A stretch of DNA of 64,000 nucleotides. It comes from CAZEAC01 sp964510065 (lineage in GTDB: Bacteria > Bdellovibrionota_C > UBA2361 > CAIXSY01). Made by a program: the position numbers and the translations under genes. The stretch is from contig CAZEAC010000013.1 of assembly GCA_964510065.1 (NCBI GenBank), positions 1-64,000 of the forward strand, given 5' to 3'. How positions within the stretch are numbered: the first letter of the stretch is position 1; every line of letters begins with the position of its first letter. Below the pieces are notes generated by a model. It was not told the DNA's origin. It saw only the letters and a list, made by a program, of their open reading frames with translations, and searched no databases. Shown one piece after another: positions 1 through 7,806 of this stretch.

Positions 1-240
1 AGCGTGGTGGCTTCGTTTTCGCGTGAAGCGTCCTTGCTTGAATTGGCAAAAAGAGTTGCCAAGCAGCCACGTACTGCACTTCTAGCGGCCAAGCAGGCGG
101 TACGTTGCGGGTTTGGTGCCTCAAGCAGTAGTGCGCTTAAACAAACCGTGGATCTTTATCATAAATGCTTAAAAGACGCGGATTCGGTAGATCGCCTGGA
201 AAATTTTGTGACGGCGAAATTAGAAAACGGAGTGGAATAA
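1..240 (+). CDS. Enoyl-CoA hydratase/isomerase family protein, C-terminal end only
   Basis: The frame is open from base 1, so only the last 79 codons of a gene starting upstream are present. The pattern (a helix with LAKRVAKQP, then a Lys in AAKQAV, then a terminal helix with a D-x-x-E-N-F motif) matches the C-terminal helices of crotonase-fold enoyl-CoA hydratases, where the usual text is 'D..EG..AF'. The catalytic glutamates lie upstream and cannot be checked. The acyl-CoA dehydrogenase gene starts 16 bases after the stop, so the two probably share a transcript and act on the same acyl-CoA. Family placement rests on the C-terminal pattern only. Confidence 0.7.
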   Translation, partial: SVVASFSREASLLELAKRVAKQPRTALLAAKQAVRCGFGASSSSALKQTVDLYHKCLKDADSVDRLENFVTAKLENGVE

Positions 241-256
241 CATCTGATGTGTCGCG

Positions 257-1426
257 ATGGATGAGCTTTCGACAAAATTAGGAGATAACGAGATCGATAC
301 ATTGATCAGAGGGGTTGAGACGCTCTGTTCCCGTTTCCCGGGTTCATATTGGCGGACACTAGATGCGCAGCGATTATACCCCAAAGAGTTCGTTAATGAA
401 CTTACTCGAGCAGGTTATTTAGCGGCGCTCATCCCGCACGCATACGGAGGTTCCGGGCTTGGCATAGCGGACGCGGCACTAGTTCTAGAAACGATCAATA
501 GGTCCGGCGCAAATGGTGCGGCATGCCACGCGCAGATGTATACGATGGGATCGATTCTAAAATATGGCAGCGATGAACAGAAGCGACGTTATTTGCCAGC
601 AATAGCCGCAGGTGATCTACGCTTACAAGCGTTTGCAGTTACGGAGCCGGAGGCGGGATCTGATACTACCAAGATTCGTACAACCGCGATTCGTAAAGGC
701 TCACATTACTTGCTGAGCGGGCAAAAAGTTTTCATCTCTCGCGTTCTCGAAAGTGACTTGATGCTTCTCTTGGCGCGAACTACACCGGTCGCGGAAGTTT
801 CGAAAAAGACTGAAGGGCTGTCTCTGTTTTTGATCGACTTACGCGAGGCCAAGCAACTTAGCGTCACTCCACTTCGAACGATGATGAACCATTCGTCAAA
901 TATTTTGATCTTTGAGAATCTTGAAGTCCCCGCTGAGAATTTAATCGGCAAAGAAGGAGAGGGCTTCAAATACGTTCTTGAGTCAATGAATGCGGAGAGA
1001 ATTTTAATTGCCTCTGAATCAATTGGTGACGGACGCTGGTTTACCGAACGGGCGGCGAAATATGTCTCTGAGCGGGTCGTTTTTAATAAACCTATTGGCG
1101 CCAATCAAGCTGTTCAATTTCCGATCGCGAGAGCACATGTCGCGATTGAGGCGGCGGCGCTGATGCGCAATGAAGCCGCAAAATTGTTTGATCGCGGCGA
1201 GCCGTGTGGACCATATTCGAATATGGCGAAGCTCCTTGCCTCCGAAGCCGCGTGGAGCGCCGCGAACGCCTGTCTCGATTGCCATGGGGGCAATGGGTTT
1301 GTAAGCGATTATGATGTTGAACGAAAATTTAGAGAATGTCGTCTGTATATAACCGCACCGGTAAGTAACAACTTAGTTCTAGGTTATGTCGGAGAACATG
1401 TGTTGGGAATGCCTCGATCGTATTGA
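257..1426 (+). CDS. Acyl-CoA dehydrogenase
   Basis: A 389-residue FAD-dependent acyl-CoA dehydrogenase, full length for the family. Visible landmarks are the AFAVTEPEAGSD segment (about 125-135), where FAD and substrate bind; the GEGFKYVLESMNAERI helix (about 234-249); and CHGGNGFVSD near residue 300. In medium-chain enzymes the base is a Glu in an EGT motif near the C-terminus. Here that region reads ITAPVSNN and has no Glu. Glu247 in NAERI instead aligns with the helix-G base of isovaleryl- and long-chain acyl-CoA dehydrogenases, so it is the likely catalytic base and suggests a branched or bulky substrate. The gene sits between the enoyl-CoA hydratase and a PLP-fold gene with tight spacing. 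The substrate is unknown. Confidence 0.88.
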   Translation: MDELSTKLGDNEIDTLIRGVETLCSRFPGSYWRTLDAQRLYPKEFVNELTRAGYLAALIPHAYGGSGLGIADAALVLETINRSGANGAACHAQMYTMGSILKYGSDEQKRRYLPAIAAGDLRLQAFAVTEPEAGSDTTKIRTTAIRKGSHYLLSGQKVFISRVLESDLMLLLARTTPVAEVSKKTEGLSLFLIDLREAKQLSVTPLRTMMNHSSNILIFENLEVPAENLIGKEGEGFKYVLESMNAERILIASESIGDGRWFTERAAKYVSERVVFNKPIGANQAVQFPIARAHVAIEAAALMRNEAAKLFDRGEPCGPYSNMAKLLASEAAWSAANACLDCHGGNGFVSDYDVERKFRECRLYITAPVSNNLVLGYVGEHVLGMPRSY

Positions 1427-1438
1427 GTAAGGAGGAGT

Positions 1439-2530
1439 ATGTATACGCAATCTCACCAGGAAGTAATCGAGTCCGCTTCTCGCCTCTCTCACGAGCGCGA
1501 GCAGCTTTATGCGGCGGTGCGTGGTGCGCGTCAAGTTACTCCATTGCATCGGATTAAAAATATCCTCGTCGCCAATGAAAATGTCATTTGGGCCAAGGAA
1601 GAGTATTTGGGAAATCCAACTCAGTCGGCTTTCGACAGAGTGTATCCCGAGCTGTTTTATTCGTTAGAGGCGCGCGGACTGATAGTCCCGGGGGTGACTC
1701 CGGTGATTGAATGCTCGGTGGGGAATGCGGGCGCGAGTTTCGCGTGGGCCGCCCAGTCACTCGGATATTGTGCCACAGTAATTGTAAACTCTGATACGCC
1801 TCGCGCCCGTATTGAACAAATTAATAGTTTTGGCGCGAAAATAATCTTTTCGCCGCCTGGTGAGTACGGCACAGGGTATGTCAAGCTGTTGAACAGGATC
1901 TTGGCCGAAGATCGCGCGGCAAAAGGTGGTGAGATCGGTGAAAACCCCGCGCGAATGTTTGCCGTGACAAAAATTCTCCCTGAAGCGAGGCAGTTCTATC
2001 GCTCACTCGCTGAGGAGGCTGCACAACAGTTGCAGAGGCAATCTCCGTTTCGGCCGAAATTTCAAGCTTTTGTCTCCGCAGTTGGATCTGGTGACCTTAT
2101 ATCAGGAGTGGGGTCTTATTTTAGGTCGCGTATTCCAGATTTCCGAAATATTGCTATCGAACCGGCGGAATTGCCAGCTTTATCGGCGTTACGAGCGGGA
2201 AAGGTGTTGCCGTTCCGCGAGGTCTCGATCGATCAGGTAATGATTGGCGTGACAGGAAGTGGTGTCGGTGCGGATAGATTAAATATTGATTTTTCGATTA
2301 TTGATTCGATCGAACCGGTAACAATTGCAGATTGGCAGAGTGCCGGGAAGCTGCTTTTGGATCGCGAAGGCAAGGATGTCGGTCGAACAAGTGCCGGTGC
2401 CTTCGCGGCTGCGCTTCGAATGAGCAGGGTAGTGAGCAAGCAGAACATCCTTATAGTATTCTATGATGCGGGATGGAAATATCGAGATACCGCGCCTTTT
2501 GGTGCAGATAGTACGTGTGCTGCAAACTGA
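1439..2530 (+). CDS. Cysteine synthase-fold (PLP type II) protein lacking the PLP lysine
   Basis: A 363-residue protein that follows the fold-type II beta-family pattern: K-x-E-x-x-x-NP-x-x-S-x-x-DR (residues 53-67), a substrate loop as ECSVGNAG (91-98, normally E-TSGN-G), and a phosphate-loop-like GSGDLISG. In cysteine synthases the first motif is NPTGS-x-KDR and its Lys forms the Schiff base with PLP. Here the motif is NPTQSAFDR and Phe65 occupies the Lys position. The DNA reads gct ttc gac aga without ambiguity. The protein may therefore be a pseudoenzyme, a scaffold, or an enzyme with changed chemistry. A strong Shine-Dalgarno (aaggagg, 1429-1435) precedes the ATG. It lies in the acyl-CoA operon, followed by GNAT and flavin-binding genes. 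Confidence 0.8.
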   Translation: MYTQSHQEVIESASRLSHEREQLYAAVRGARQVTPLHRIKNILVANENVIWAKEEYLGNPTQSAFDRVYPELFYSLEARGLIVPGVTPVIECSVGNAGASFAWAAQSLGYCATVIVNSDTPRARIEQINSFGAKIIFSPPGEYGTGYVKLLNRILAEDRAAKGGEIGENPARMFAVTKILPEARQFYRSLAEEAAQQLQRQSPFRPKFQAFVSAVGSGDLISGVGSYFRSRIPDFRNIAIEPAELPALSALRAGKVLPFREVSIDQVMIGVTGSGVGADRLNIDFSIIDSIEPVTIADWQSAGKLLLDREGKDVGRTSAGAFAAALRMSRVVSKQNILIVFYDAGWKYRDTAPFGADSTCAAN

Positions 2531-2564
2531 CCGTTGAGGGAGCAAAGAACTAGCGAGAGAGACA

Positions 2565-3425
2565 ATGGAGGCGGTGAATAGTGCATCCGTAGAACATGTC
2601 GCGAAGCGCACGCTATCGCGGGAAACGCTCAATGAGATTCCACTAACCTCAGCGGCAGCAAGTGTAACGAGTGTGCTTACTCGTTTCGAGCAGCAGTCAC
2701 TACGTAACGTTTACCTACGTAATGTTGAAGAAGGAGACTTGCTTCTCGAGCGGCTATATCCGGTTTATGCGGCGGGATTCTCTGATGAGAATGAAGTTGC
2801 TTCGAAGGAGTTGCTGAAAGAGTTGGTGACAGATTCGGCGGCTAGCTGGGATGTCACAGTTATAACGCATGAAAAAAAAGTGTTGTCGGGATATTGCAAT
2901 GCTTTAGTCAAACATAATGGTGCTCAATACGGGCTCGGCCGGTTTATATTTGTGGATTCGGCGTATCGCGGTTGTGGGTTAGGCGGGGAGCTTCTTGATA
3001 CTGCGATAGAGAATTTTAGAAAGTCTGGGTGTGTGGCGTATTTCGCCGAAATCAACGATCCGCTTCTTATGTCTCCCGCGCAAATTGACGCTCAGGCGCA
3101 ATCGGGGGTTTCTCCGCAGAAGCGCATAGAGTATTGGGCTAAGAAGGGAAGACTGGCTGTGGACACGGCGTGGATTCAGCCCGCGCTTGCACAGGGCGCA
3201 GAAAGTGTTGACTACTTAATGCTCACAGTGATTCCGCTTTGCAAAAACTTTCAGCAAATGGACGTAGGGACATTGGTCGCAGTTTGGAAAGACTTTTATG
3301 ATTCGTGCAGAGGTGGCCCCGCCTATTTCCAGGCATTTCGGTCATTGAATAGAGGCATTGCAGGACGCGACTTAATTCCCTTTGTTCCGCTTACGCAGCG
3401 CCGCAGTTTTATTTCAGTTTCTTAG
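2565..3425 (+). CDS. GNAT-family N-acetyltransferase
   Basis: A 286-residue protein. The first 50 or so residues are polar and probably disordered. A GNAT fold follows, with the beta4 strand YGLGRFIFVDSAYR and the acetyl-CoA pyrophosphate loop R-G-C-G-L-G-G (135-141), which fits the R/Q-x-x-G-x-G/A signature. The C-terminal 100 residues (PQKRIEYWAKKGRL and after) match no family I recognise and may shape the acceptor site. It follows the PLP-fold gene by 34 bases with a purine-rich site (gcgagagaga) ahead of the ATG, so it is probably co-transcribed. The acceptor is unknown; context suggests a small molecule made by the neighbouring enzymes. Confidence 0.78.
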   Translation: MEAVNSASVEHVAKRTLSRETLNEIPLTSAAASVTSVLTRFEQQSLRNVYLRNVEEGDLLLERLYPVYAAGFSDENEVASKELLKELVTDSAASWDVTVITHEKKVLSGYCNALVKHNGAQYGLGRFIFVDSAYRGCGLGGELLDTAIENFRKSGCVAYFAEINDPLLMSPAQIDAQAQSGVSPQKRIEYWAKKGRLAVDTAWIQPALAQGAESVDYLMLTVIPLCKNFQQMDVGTLVAVWKDFYDSCRGGPAYFQAFRSLNRGIAGRDLIPFVPLTQRRSFISVS

Positions 3426-3515
3426 AATAAGCGGAGAGAGGCGGGCGCTGGAGTTGGTAATGAATTTGCGAGATAATCAGCCGAGTGGTTTTTGTGATAT
3501 AGAGGCACTAAGTAA

Positions 3516-3941
3516 ATGACGAACGTTCGAGAACTAATCTCCCGCTTTCTTGCTGCGCAAAATTTAATGGTAATCTCGTCTATTTCCCCGGAGGGCGATC
3601 CGCAAAGTGCAGTAGTCGAGTTTGCGGAAACAGAGGACTTTAAGATTGTTTTTGATACTTATGACCACTTTCGTAAATATCAGAATTTTAAATCGAACTC
3701 TTCCGTTGCGCTGGTCTTCGATGACCGAACTGCAGTCACGGTTCAATATGAGGGATCAGTACGAGAGCTCAGCTCAAGCGAAATGGGTACGTATATCGAT
3801 ATCTATCTTAGGAAGCTTCCAGGCGCCGCGAGGTTTGTCGAACGGCCTGAAACGCGGTGGTTTTGCGTGGTGCCCAAGTGGATTCGATATACCGACCTTA
3901 CCAATGAACCTTGGGTAATTCACGAGATTAAATTTACGTGA
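3516..3941 (+). CDS. Pyridoxamine 5'-phosphate oxidase-like FMN-binding split-barrel protein
   Basis: A 141-residue single-domain protein. Its order (N-terminal helix, then LMVISSISPEGDPQSAVVEF, then a strand with KIVFDTYDHFRKYQNFKSNSSVALVF) is characteristic of the PNPOx-like split barrel, in which the HFRKYQN segment usually contacts FMN phosphate. It is too short to be PdxH and lacks its C-terminal substrate region, so it is better called a flavin- or F420/haem-binding relative. agagg at 3501-3505 is a reasonable ribosome site. It is the last gene of the group that starts before base 1; the next gene runs the other way. Confidence 0.75.
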   Translation: MTNVRELISRFLAAQNLMVISSISPEGDPQSAVVEFAETEDFKIVFDTYDHFRKYQNFKSNSSVALVFDDRTAVTVQYEGSVRELSSSEMGTYIDIYLRKLPGAARFVERPETRWFCVVPKWIRYTDLTNEPWVIHEIKFT

Positions 3942-3961
3942 TTGTGGCTAAAGTCACAACG

Positions 3962-4294
3962 CTAGCTCCCGTGCTTGCTGCCACCAGCTTTTTTCAACTC
4001 TAATCTCGACTCTCCGGTATGACCATGTCTCGGAGCAGTGAGGAGCTCCTTGCCCGATAGCGCTTCTACGACCCGGAAGTTAAGACTGCCATCCTTGTCG
4101 GTCCCGACTTCTAAGCGCAGACGATTTCCCCAGATCGAAAACTGCTTGTTTGGAGTTTCGCCAGCCCTCCAGCGCGCAACGCAGGTATCTCCCTCGTAAA
4201 CGGAGACGATATGTTTTTCGGCGAAAATACTTAGCGAAAACTGAGTCTGCGCTCCCGTCGAAGCCGACGGCCGACTTTTAGTATGAAGATCCAT
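3962..4294 (-). CDS. Hypothetical protein, about 110 residues
   Basis: I do not recognise this protein. It is small, with no signal peptide or membrane segment, and rich in beta-type patterns (FSLSIFAEKHIVSVYEGDTCVARW, then FSIWGNRLRLEVGT), suggesting a compact beta fold. Its reality is supported by a good ribosome site (ctggagcg, 8 bases ahead of the ATG on the minus strand). It converges on the PNPOx-like gene with a 20-base gap, so it belongs to a different transcript. Confidence 0.55.
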   Translation of the reverse strand: MDLHTKSRPSASTGAQTQFSLSIFAEKHIVSVYEGDTCVARWRAGETPNKQFSIWGNRLRLEVGTDKDGSLNFRVVEALSGKELLTAPRHGHTGESRLELKKAGGSKHGS

Positions 4295-4598
4295 AGTCGC
4301 TCCAGTTTAAATCGTTATTCCTTCTCTTTAGTTCTCCAGGCTAGTAGAGCTAAGAAGTCGACTCTTGTACAAGTTATGCACGGCTTTGTCAGACTTGTTG
4401 CGTTGCCCTGATTTAGAAAGCATGCAGTCAGTAGAATCAGCTGTAATTTGAGGATCTTAGACAGGACCCTGCATTAGGCGAGCCTCGGAAAAATGCCGCT
4501 TTGATGCGCCTTTTTCGACAAATGATTGTCCTTCAAAGTATCAAGGACTACCATTTCTTCTTAAAGCAACTTAGTTTAACACCAGTCCAATAGAAAGC
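4295..4598. other. Intergenic region between divergent small genes
   Basis: This 304-base stretch separates the minus-strand hypothetical gene from the plus-strand VOC gene, so it must hold both promoters. I see no convincing -35/-10 pair, no long ORF and no strong hairpin. A loose inverted pattern (ggcg ... gcgcc followed by ttttt near 4510-4527) is too weak to call a terminator. Confidence 0.5.
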
Positions 4599-5081
4599 AT
4601 GCAAGCGAGAAATACAGCAATACATCCCGATGTCAAGATTGGGCATGTGCATCTAAAAGTAGCCGATATAAATCGTGCAATTAATTTTTATTGTGGCGTC
4701 TTGGGTTTTGAAATTACCCAGCGTTATGGCCCCAATGCCGTGTTCATCTCGGCGGGCGGTTATCATCATCACATTGGACTTAATACATGGGAGAGCCTCG
4801 GCGGATCCCCGCCACCGCGCGGATCTACTGGACTTTTTCATGTGGCGATTTTGTACCCGACGCGCGCTGAACTTTCCGATGCTGTGCGCCGAGTGCTTAG
4901 TGCCGGCCTCAAGTTTGATGGGGCGAGCGATCATGGTGTAAGCGAGGCCGTTTACCTTCGCGACCCCGACCAAAATGGTGTGGAGTTATATTGGGACCGC
5001 CCCGCGAGCGAATGGCCTCGTGACAAAGACGGCATGATTGCAATGGTGACGAATCCTCTCGATCTAGGCACGCTCTTGTGA
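4599..5081 (+). CDS. Glyoxalase/VOC family (catechol-2,3-dioxygenase-like) protein
   Basis: A 160-residue vicinal-oxygen-chelate protein with two beta-alpha-beta-beta-beta modules. The first has GHVHLKVADINRAINFYCGVLGF and HHHIGLNTW; the second has GLFHVAILYPTRAELSDAVRRVL and NGVELYWDRP. The His in the first strand, the His of GLFHVAI and the Glu of VELYWDRP are the usual metal ligands, so the site looks intact. The DPDQNGVELYWDRP ending is typical of the CatE/YfiE type of ring-cleavage-like enzymes, but the substrate cannot be told. It is a single gene, with a long gap before the rimP operon. Confidence 0.8.
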   Translation: MQARNTAIHPDVKIGHVHLKVADINRAINFYCGVLGFEITQRYGPNAVFISAGGYHHHIGLNTWESLGGSPPPRGSTGLFHVAILYPTRAELSDAVRRVLSAGLKFDGASDHGVSEAVYLRDPDQNGVELYWDRPASEWPRDKDGMIAMVTNPLDLGTLL

Positions 5082-5428
5082 TGGCGCCGGAGTTGCGGGC
5101 AGCTTAGCCACCTCACGACCAAGTCGGGTGCGATTTGTGGGGTAATTTTGTCCCGCGGTTGGAGATCCTTCGTTATTGATTCTAGATACTTACGTCAGGT
5201 ATTTCTTCGGCGATAGACTTGCAAACATGCCCTTAGAAATGCTAAGGTGGGCGGGTCTCTGGCGAAGTTCTCCGCCATTTTAGCGGGTTTCACCTGCTGA
5301 AAATGTTTTACGCAGCACCTGCGTAGAGCACGTTTCCTTCACCAATTTGTTGTACGGTGTGTGTTTTCACGGTGTAGGCTTTTTGGGCGACACTAAGAGA
5401 GACGCGGTAGGGGTAGTTTGTTTGTGAG
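5082..5428. other. Leader and promoter region ahead of the rimP-nusA operon
   Basis: A 347-base region without a gene. It holds a plausible sigma70 promoter (5219-5248), after which a transcript of about 170 bases would precede rimP. That leader contains small hairpins: ggcg/cgcc around 5262-5277, an imperfect tttt-agc/gct-gaaaa pairing around 5277-5302, and acgca/tgcgt around 5311-5325. nusA operons are commonly autoregulated through their leaders; that is family knowledge, and this leader has no recognised riboswitch. Confidence 0.4.
5219..5248 (+). promoter_or_regulatory. Predicted sigma70 promoter of the rimP-nusA-infB operon
   Basis: TTGCAA at 5219-5224 and TAAGGT at 5243-5248 are 18 bases apart, and the -10 sits in tgctaaggt, an extended -10 form. 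It is the best promoter-like pair in the gap ahead of rimP. Confidence 0.4.
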
Positions 5429-5956
5429 TTGAAGATGTTGAGCAAGGCTGAAATCTGGGAACGCGTTTCCGTGTTGGCGCAGCAGGGCGGCTGTCGTGTG
5501 TTTGACATTGAGTATCCGTCCGGACCGCGTGGCGTATTTCGTGTGTTCCTCTGTAACAGCGAAGGAAAGACGTCGGGCGTTGGCCACGAACAGTGCGCCG
5601 CGCTCACAAGAAAGCTTTGCGATCTTGAGGATATCGAGGAGCTTGCTCCTGGGGAGTGCTCAATAGAAGTCTCGACGCCTGGCATTAATCGGCGGCTTTC
5701 GCGGCCCGAACATTTCGTTGGCGCGATCGGCGAGCGGGTAAAGCTGGTGGTTCGTGGAAGCGGTAGTACGGATGCGGCGAGCATCGATTCAGGCACTGTC
5801 GGCTCGAGTTCTGTGGTGAGGGGCAAGAGTGTCCTTCGCGGTATTCTTCGCTCTGTCGATGATGCGGTGGTGAAGCTCGAGGAAGAGCAGAGTGGTTCGG
5901 TAATTGAAGTACAGCGCGAGATGCTTCGTGAAGCTCGGATAGATTTTAAGTTTTAG
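5429..5956 (+). CDS. rimP: Ribosome maturation factor RimP
   Basis: RimP binds the 30S subunit during its maturation. At up to 175 residues it has both usual domains. The N-terminal one contains GCRVFDIEYPSG and the family signature EVSTPGINRRLSRPEHF. The C-terminal one is an SH3-like barrel with an inserted Ser/Thr-rich stretch (about residues 110-130: GSGSTDAASIDSGTVGSSSV) that is longer than usual. The frame opens with TTG at 5429 and an ATG follows at 5435; the ATG is the likelier start, and neither has a clear Shine-Dalgarno. It heads the translation operon, with nusA 24 bases downstream. Confidence 0.92.
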   Translation: MKMLSKAEIWERVSVLAQQGGCRVFDIEYPSGPRGVFRVFLCNSEGKTSGVGHEQCAALTRKLCDLEDIEELAPGECSIEVSTPGINRRLSRPEHFVGAIGERVKLVVRGSGSTDAASIDSGTVGSSSVVRGKSVLRGILRSVDDAVVKLEEEQSGSVIEVQREMLREARIDFKF

Positions 5957-5980
5957 TGTTCGTAATAATAATGGTGACGT

Positions 5981-7453
5981 ATGTCGATTGACCTAAATGC
6001 AATACTTGGACAAATTGGCCGTGATAAGGGAATAGATCGCCTTATCCTCGTTGAAGCGATTGAGTCGGCGATGCTCTCGGCGGCGCGCAAACATTATGGC
6101 CATAACTTGAACTTGGAAACCAAGTTCAACGAAGAGACCGGCGAAATTGAGGTAATTCAGTTTAAGACCGTAGTTGAGCGGGTCGAGGAAGATGGTACGC
6201 AGATATCGATCGAGGACGCGCGCAAAGAATACGACTCTGAGGCCATGGTTGGCGATGAGTTCGGTAAGAAACTAGACACCGCGGTGCTTGGCCGAATCGC
6301 CGCGCAGACTGCAAAGCAAGTTATAATACAAAAAGTGCGCGATGCCGAACGTGGTGTCATCTACGAGGAGTACAAGAACTCCAAAGGGGAGCTCATTAAT
6401 GGTATTGTGCAGCGCTATGACCGTGGCAACGTCATCGTCAACTTAGGACGCACCGAGGGCATTATGCCCAAGCGCGAACAGATTATGCGTGAGCGCTATC
6501 GACAGGGCGATCGTATCCGCAGCATGATACTTGACATCGACCGCTCGGCTCGCGGGCCGCAGATTATTCTTACGCGAAGTCATCCGGATTTCTTAAAAAA
6601 ACTCTTTGCATTGGAAGTTCCGGAAATTGCCGAGAATGTCATTGAGATTAAAGGGGTCGCCCGCGAGCCGGGTGAGCGTGCAAAGATCGCGGTTACCTCA
6701 AACGACCCGAGTGTCGATCCCGTTGGCGCATGCGTCGGTATCAAAGGATCACGTGTACAAGCGGTTGTGCAGGAGCTTCGCGGCGAAAGAATCGATATTA
6801 TTACTTGGACCGCCGATGAACCTTCATTTGTTGCGCGAGCGCTGTCGCCAGCTGAAGTGGCTCGCGTCGTTGTTGATGAAGATAATCATGCGATGGAAGT
6901 TATTGTGAACGACGATCAGCTCTCCCTTGCGATTGGACGGCGCGGCCAGAACGTGAAACTTGCGAGTAAGCTTTCTGGATGGCGAATCGACGTACGAAGC
7001 GTCTCTGTCGCCGAGGAAGAAGCCAAACGCGCACGTCAGGCCTTGGAAGGAATTCCTGGAATCAGCTTTACAGATGCCGAAATGCTTTTCCAAGAAGGTT
7101 ACCGCAGTGTGCAGCAGGTGGCTGACGCGGGACTCGAGGAGTTAAGCGAGGTTGAGGGCATGAGCGCGGAGAAAGCTTCTGAAATATTGAAGAACGCTCG
7201 TGAGTTGGCCGAGAAGCTCGAGATGAATGGCGAGCTCGGGGCACCGAAGGTCACCGATCTGGATAAATTGACCTTGGATGGCGAGCTTCGTGAGAAGCTC
7301 CTGTCTGCGGGCTATCGAACAATTCAGAGCGTCGTGGAGACGGAGAATGAGCAGCTGTTAACCGTTCCCGGCATCGGCGAGCCGGAGATTGAGTCAATTC
7401 GTCAGGCGACTGATGCATTCCTCAAGACTTCGATTCAGATGGCGCGGGCGTAA
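5981..7453 (+). CDS. nusA: Transcription termination/antitermination factor NusA
   Basis: NusA binds RNA polymerase and controls pausing, termination and antitermination. At 490 residues it is full length. The order is an N-terminal polymerase-binding domain (1-130), S1 (about 137-200, ending in QIILTRSHPDFL), KH1 with GIKGSR (253-258) and KH2 with IGRRGQN (318-324), then two C-terminal helix-hairpin-helix acidic repeats (about 355-415 and 425-485), as in the long proteobacterial form. It is followed by ylxR after 7 bases, the classical arrangement. Confidence 0.97.
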   Translation: MSIDLNAILGQIGRDKGIDRLILVEAIESAMLSAARKHYGHNLNLETKFNEETGEIEVIQFKTVVERVEEDGTQISIEDARKEYDSEAMVGDEFGKKLDTAVLGRIAAQTAKQVIIQKVRDAERGVIYEEYKNSKGELINGIVQRYDRGNVIVNLGRTEGIMPKREQIMRERYRQGDRIRSMILDIDRSARGPQIILTRSHPDFLKKLFALEVPEIAENVIEIKGVAREPGERAKIAVTSNDPSVDPVGACVGIKGSRVQAVVQELRGERIDIITWTADEPSFVARALSPAEVARVVVDEDNHAMEVIVNDDQLSLAIGRRGQNVKLASKLSGWRIDVRSVSVAEEEAKRARQALEGIPGISFTDAEMLFQEGYRSVQQVADAGLEELSEVEGMSAEKASEILKNARELAEKLEMNGELGAPKVTDLDKLTLDGELREKLLSAGYRTIQSVVETENEQLLTVPGIGEPEIESIRQATDAFLKTSIQMARA

Positions 7454-7460
7454 TCGCGAG

Positions 7461-7778
7461 ATGAAGGAGAGCGTACGAAGTTGTCTCGTGTGTCGGCAAC
7501 GAGCGCCAAAGCACGAGTTGTTAAGGATCGTATGGAAGGGAACGCTCGTATGGGATAGGGCACATGGCCTCCCGGGACGTGGTGCGTATCTTCATCCCCG
7601 CGCGCAGTGTTGGCGTAGGATGAATGAAGTGAGGCGCTGGAAACAGGCGCTGCGCATTGCGACTGATCTGACGGGAGCAGATGTGGCGAATTTGCAGGAG
7701 CAGGTACGGGGGATGATTGACGATCAGCCGCCCGTGACAAGCGGAAGTCGAAGGGCGTCACCGCCTAAGATTCGGTGA
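7461..7778 (+). CDS. ylxR: YlxR family RNA-binding protein
   Basis: A 105-residue protein of the YlxR/DUF448 family. It has the hallmark C-x-x-C-R (SCLVCRQR), then ELLRIVW, and the GRGAYLHP motif that forms the conserved surface. Its C-terminal tail (QPPVTSGSRRASPPK) is basic and looks disordered. The frame is open further upstream inside nusA, but the ATG at 7461 gives the normal family start. YlxR genes almost always lie between nusA and infB, as here; the family is linked to RNA binding and RNase P, but its role is still debated. Confidence 0.9.
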   Translation: MKESVRSCLVCRQRAPKHELLRIVWKGTLVWDRAHGLPGRGAYLHPRAQCWRRMNEVRRWKQALRIATDLTGADVANLQEQVRGMIDDQPPVTSGSRRASPPKIR

Positions 7779-7806
7779 CCAGGAAAATTAGAGAAGGCGT
7801 ACAGAT

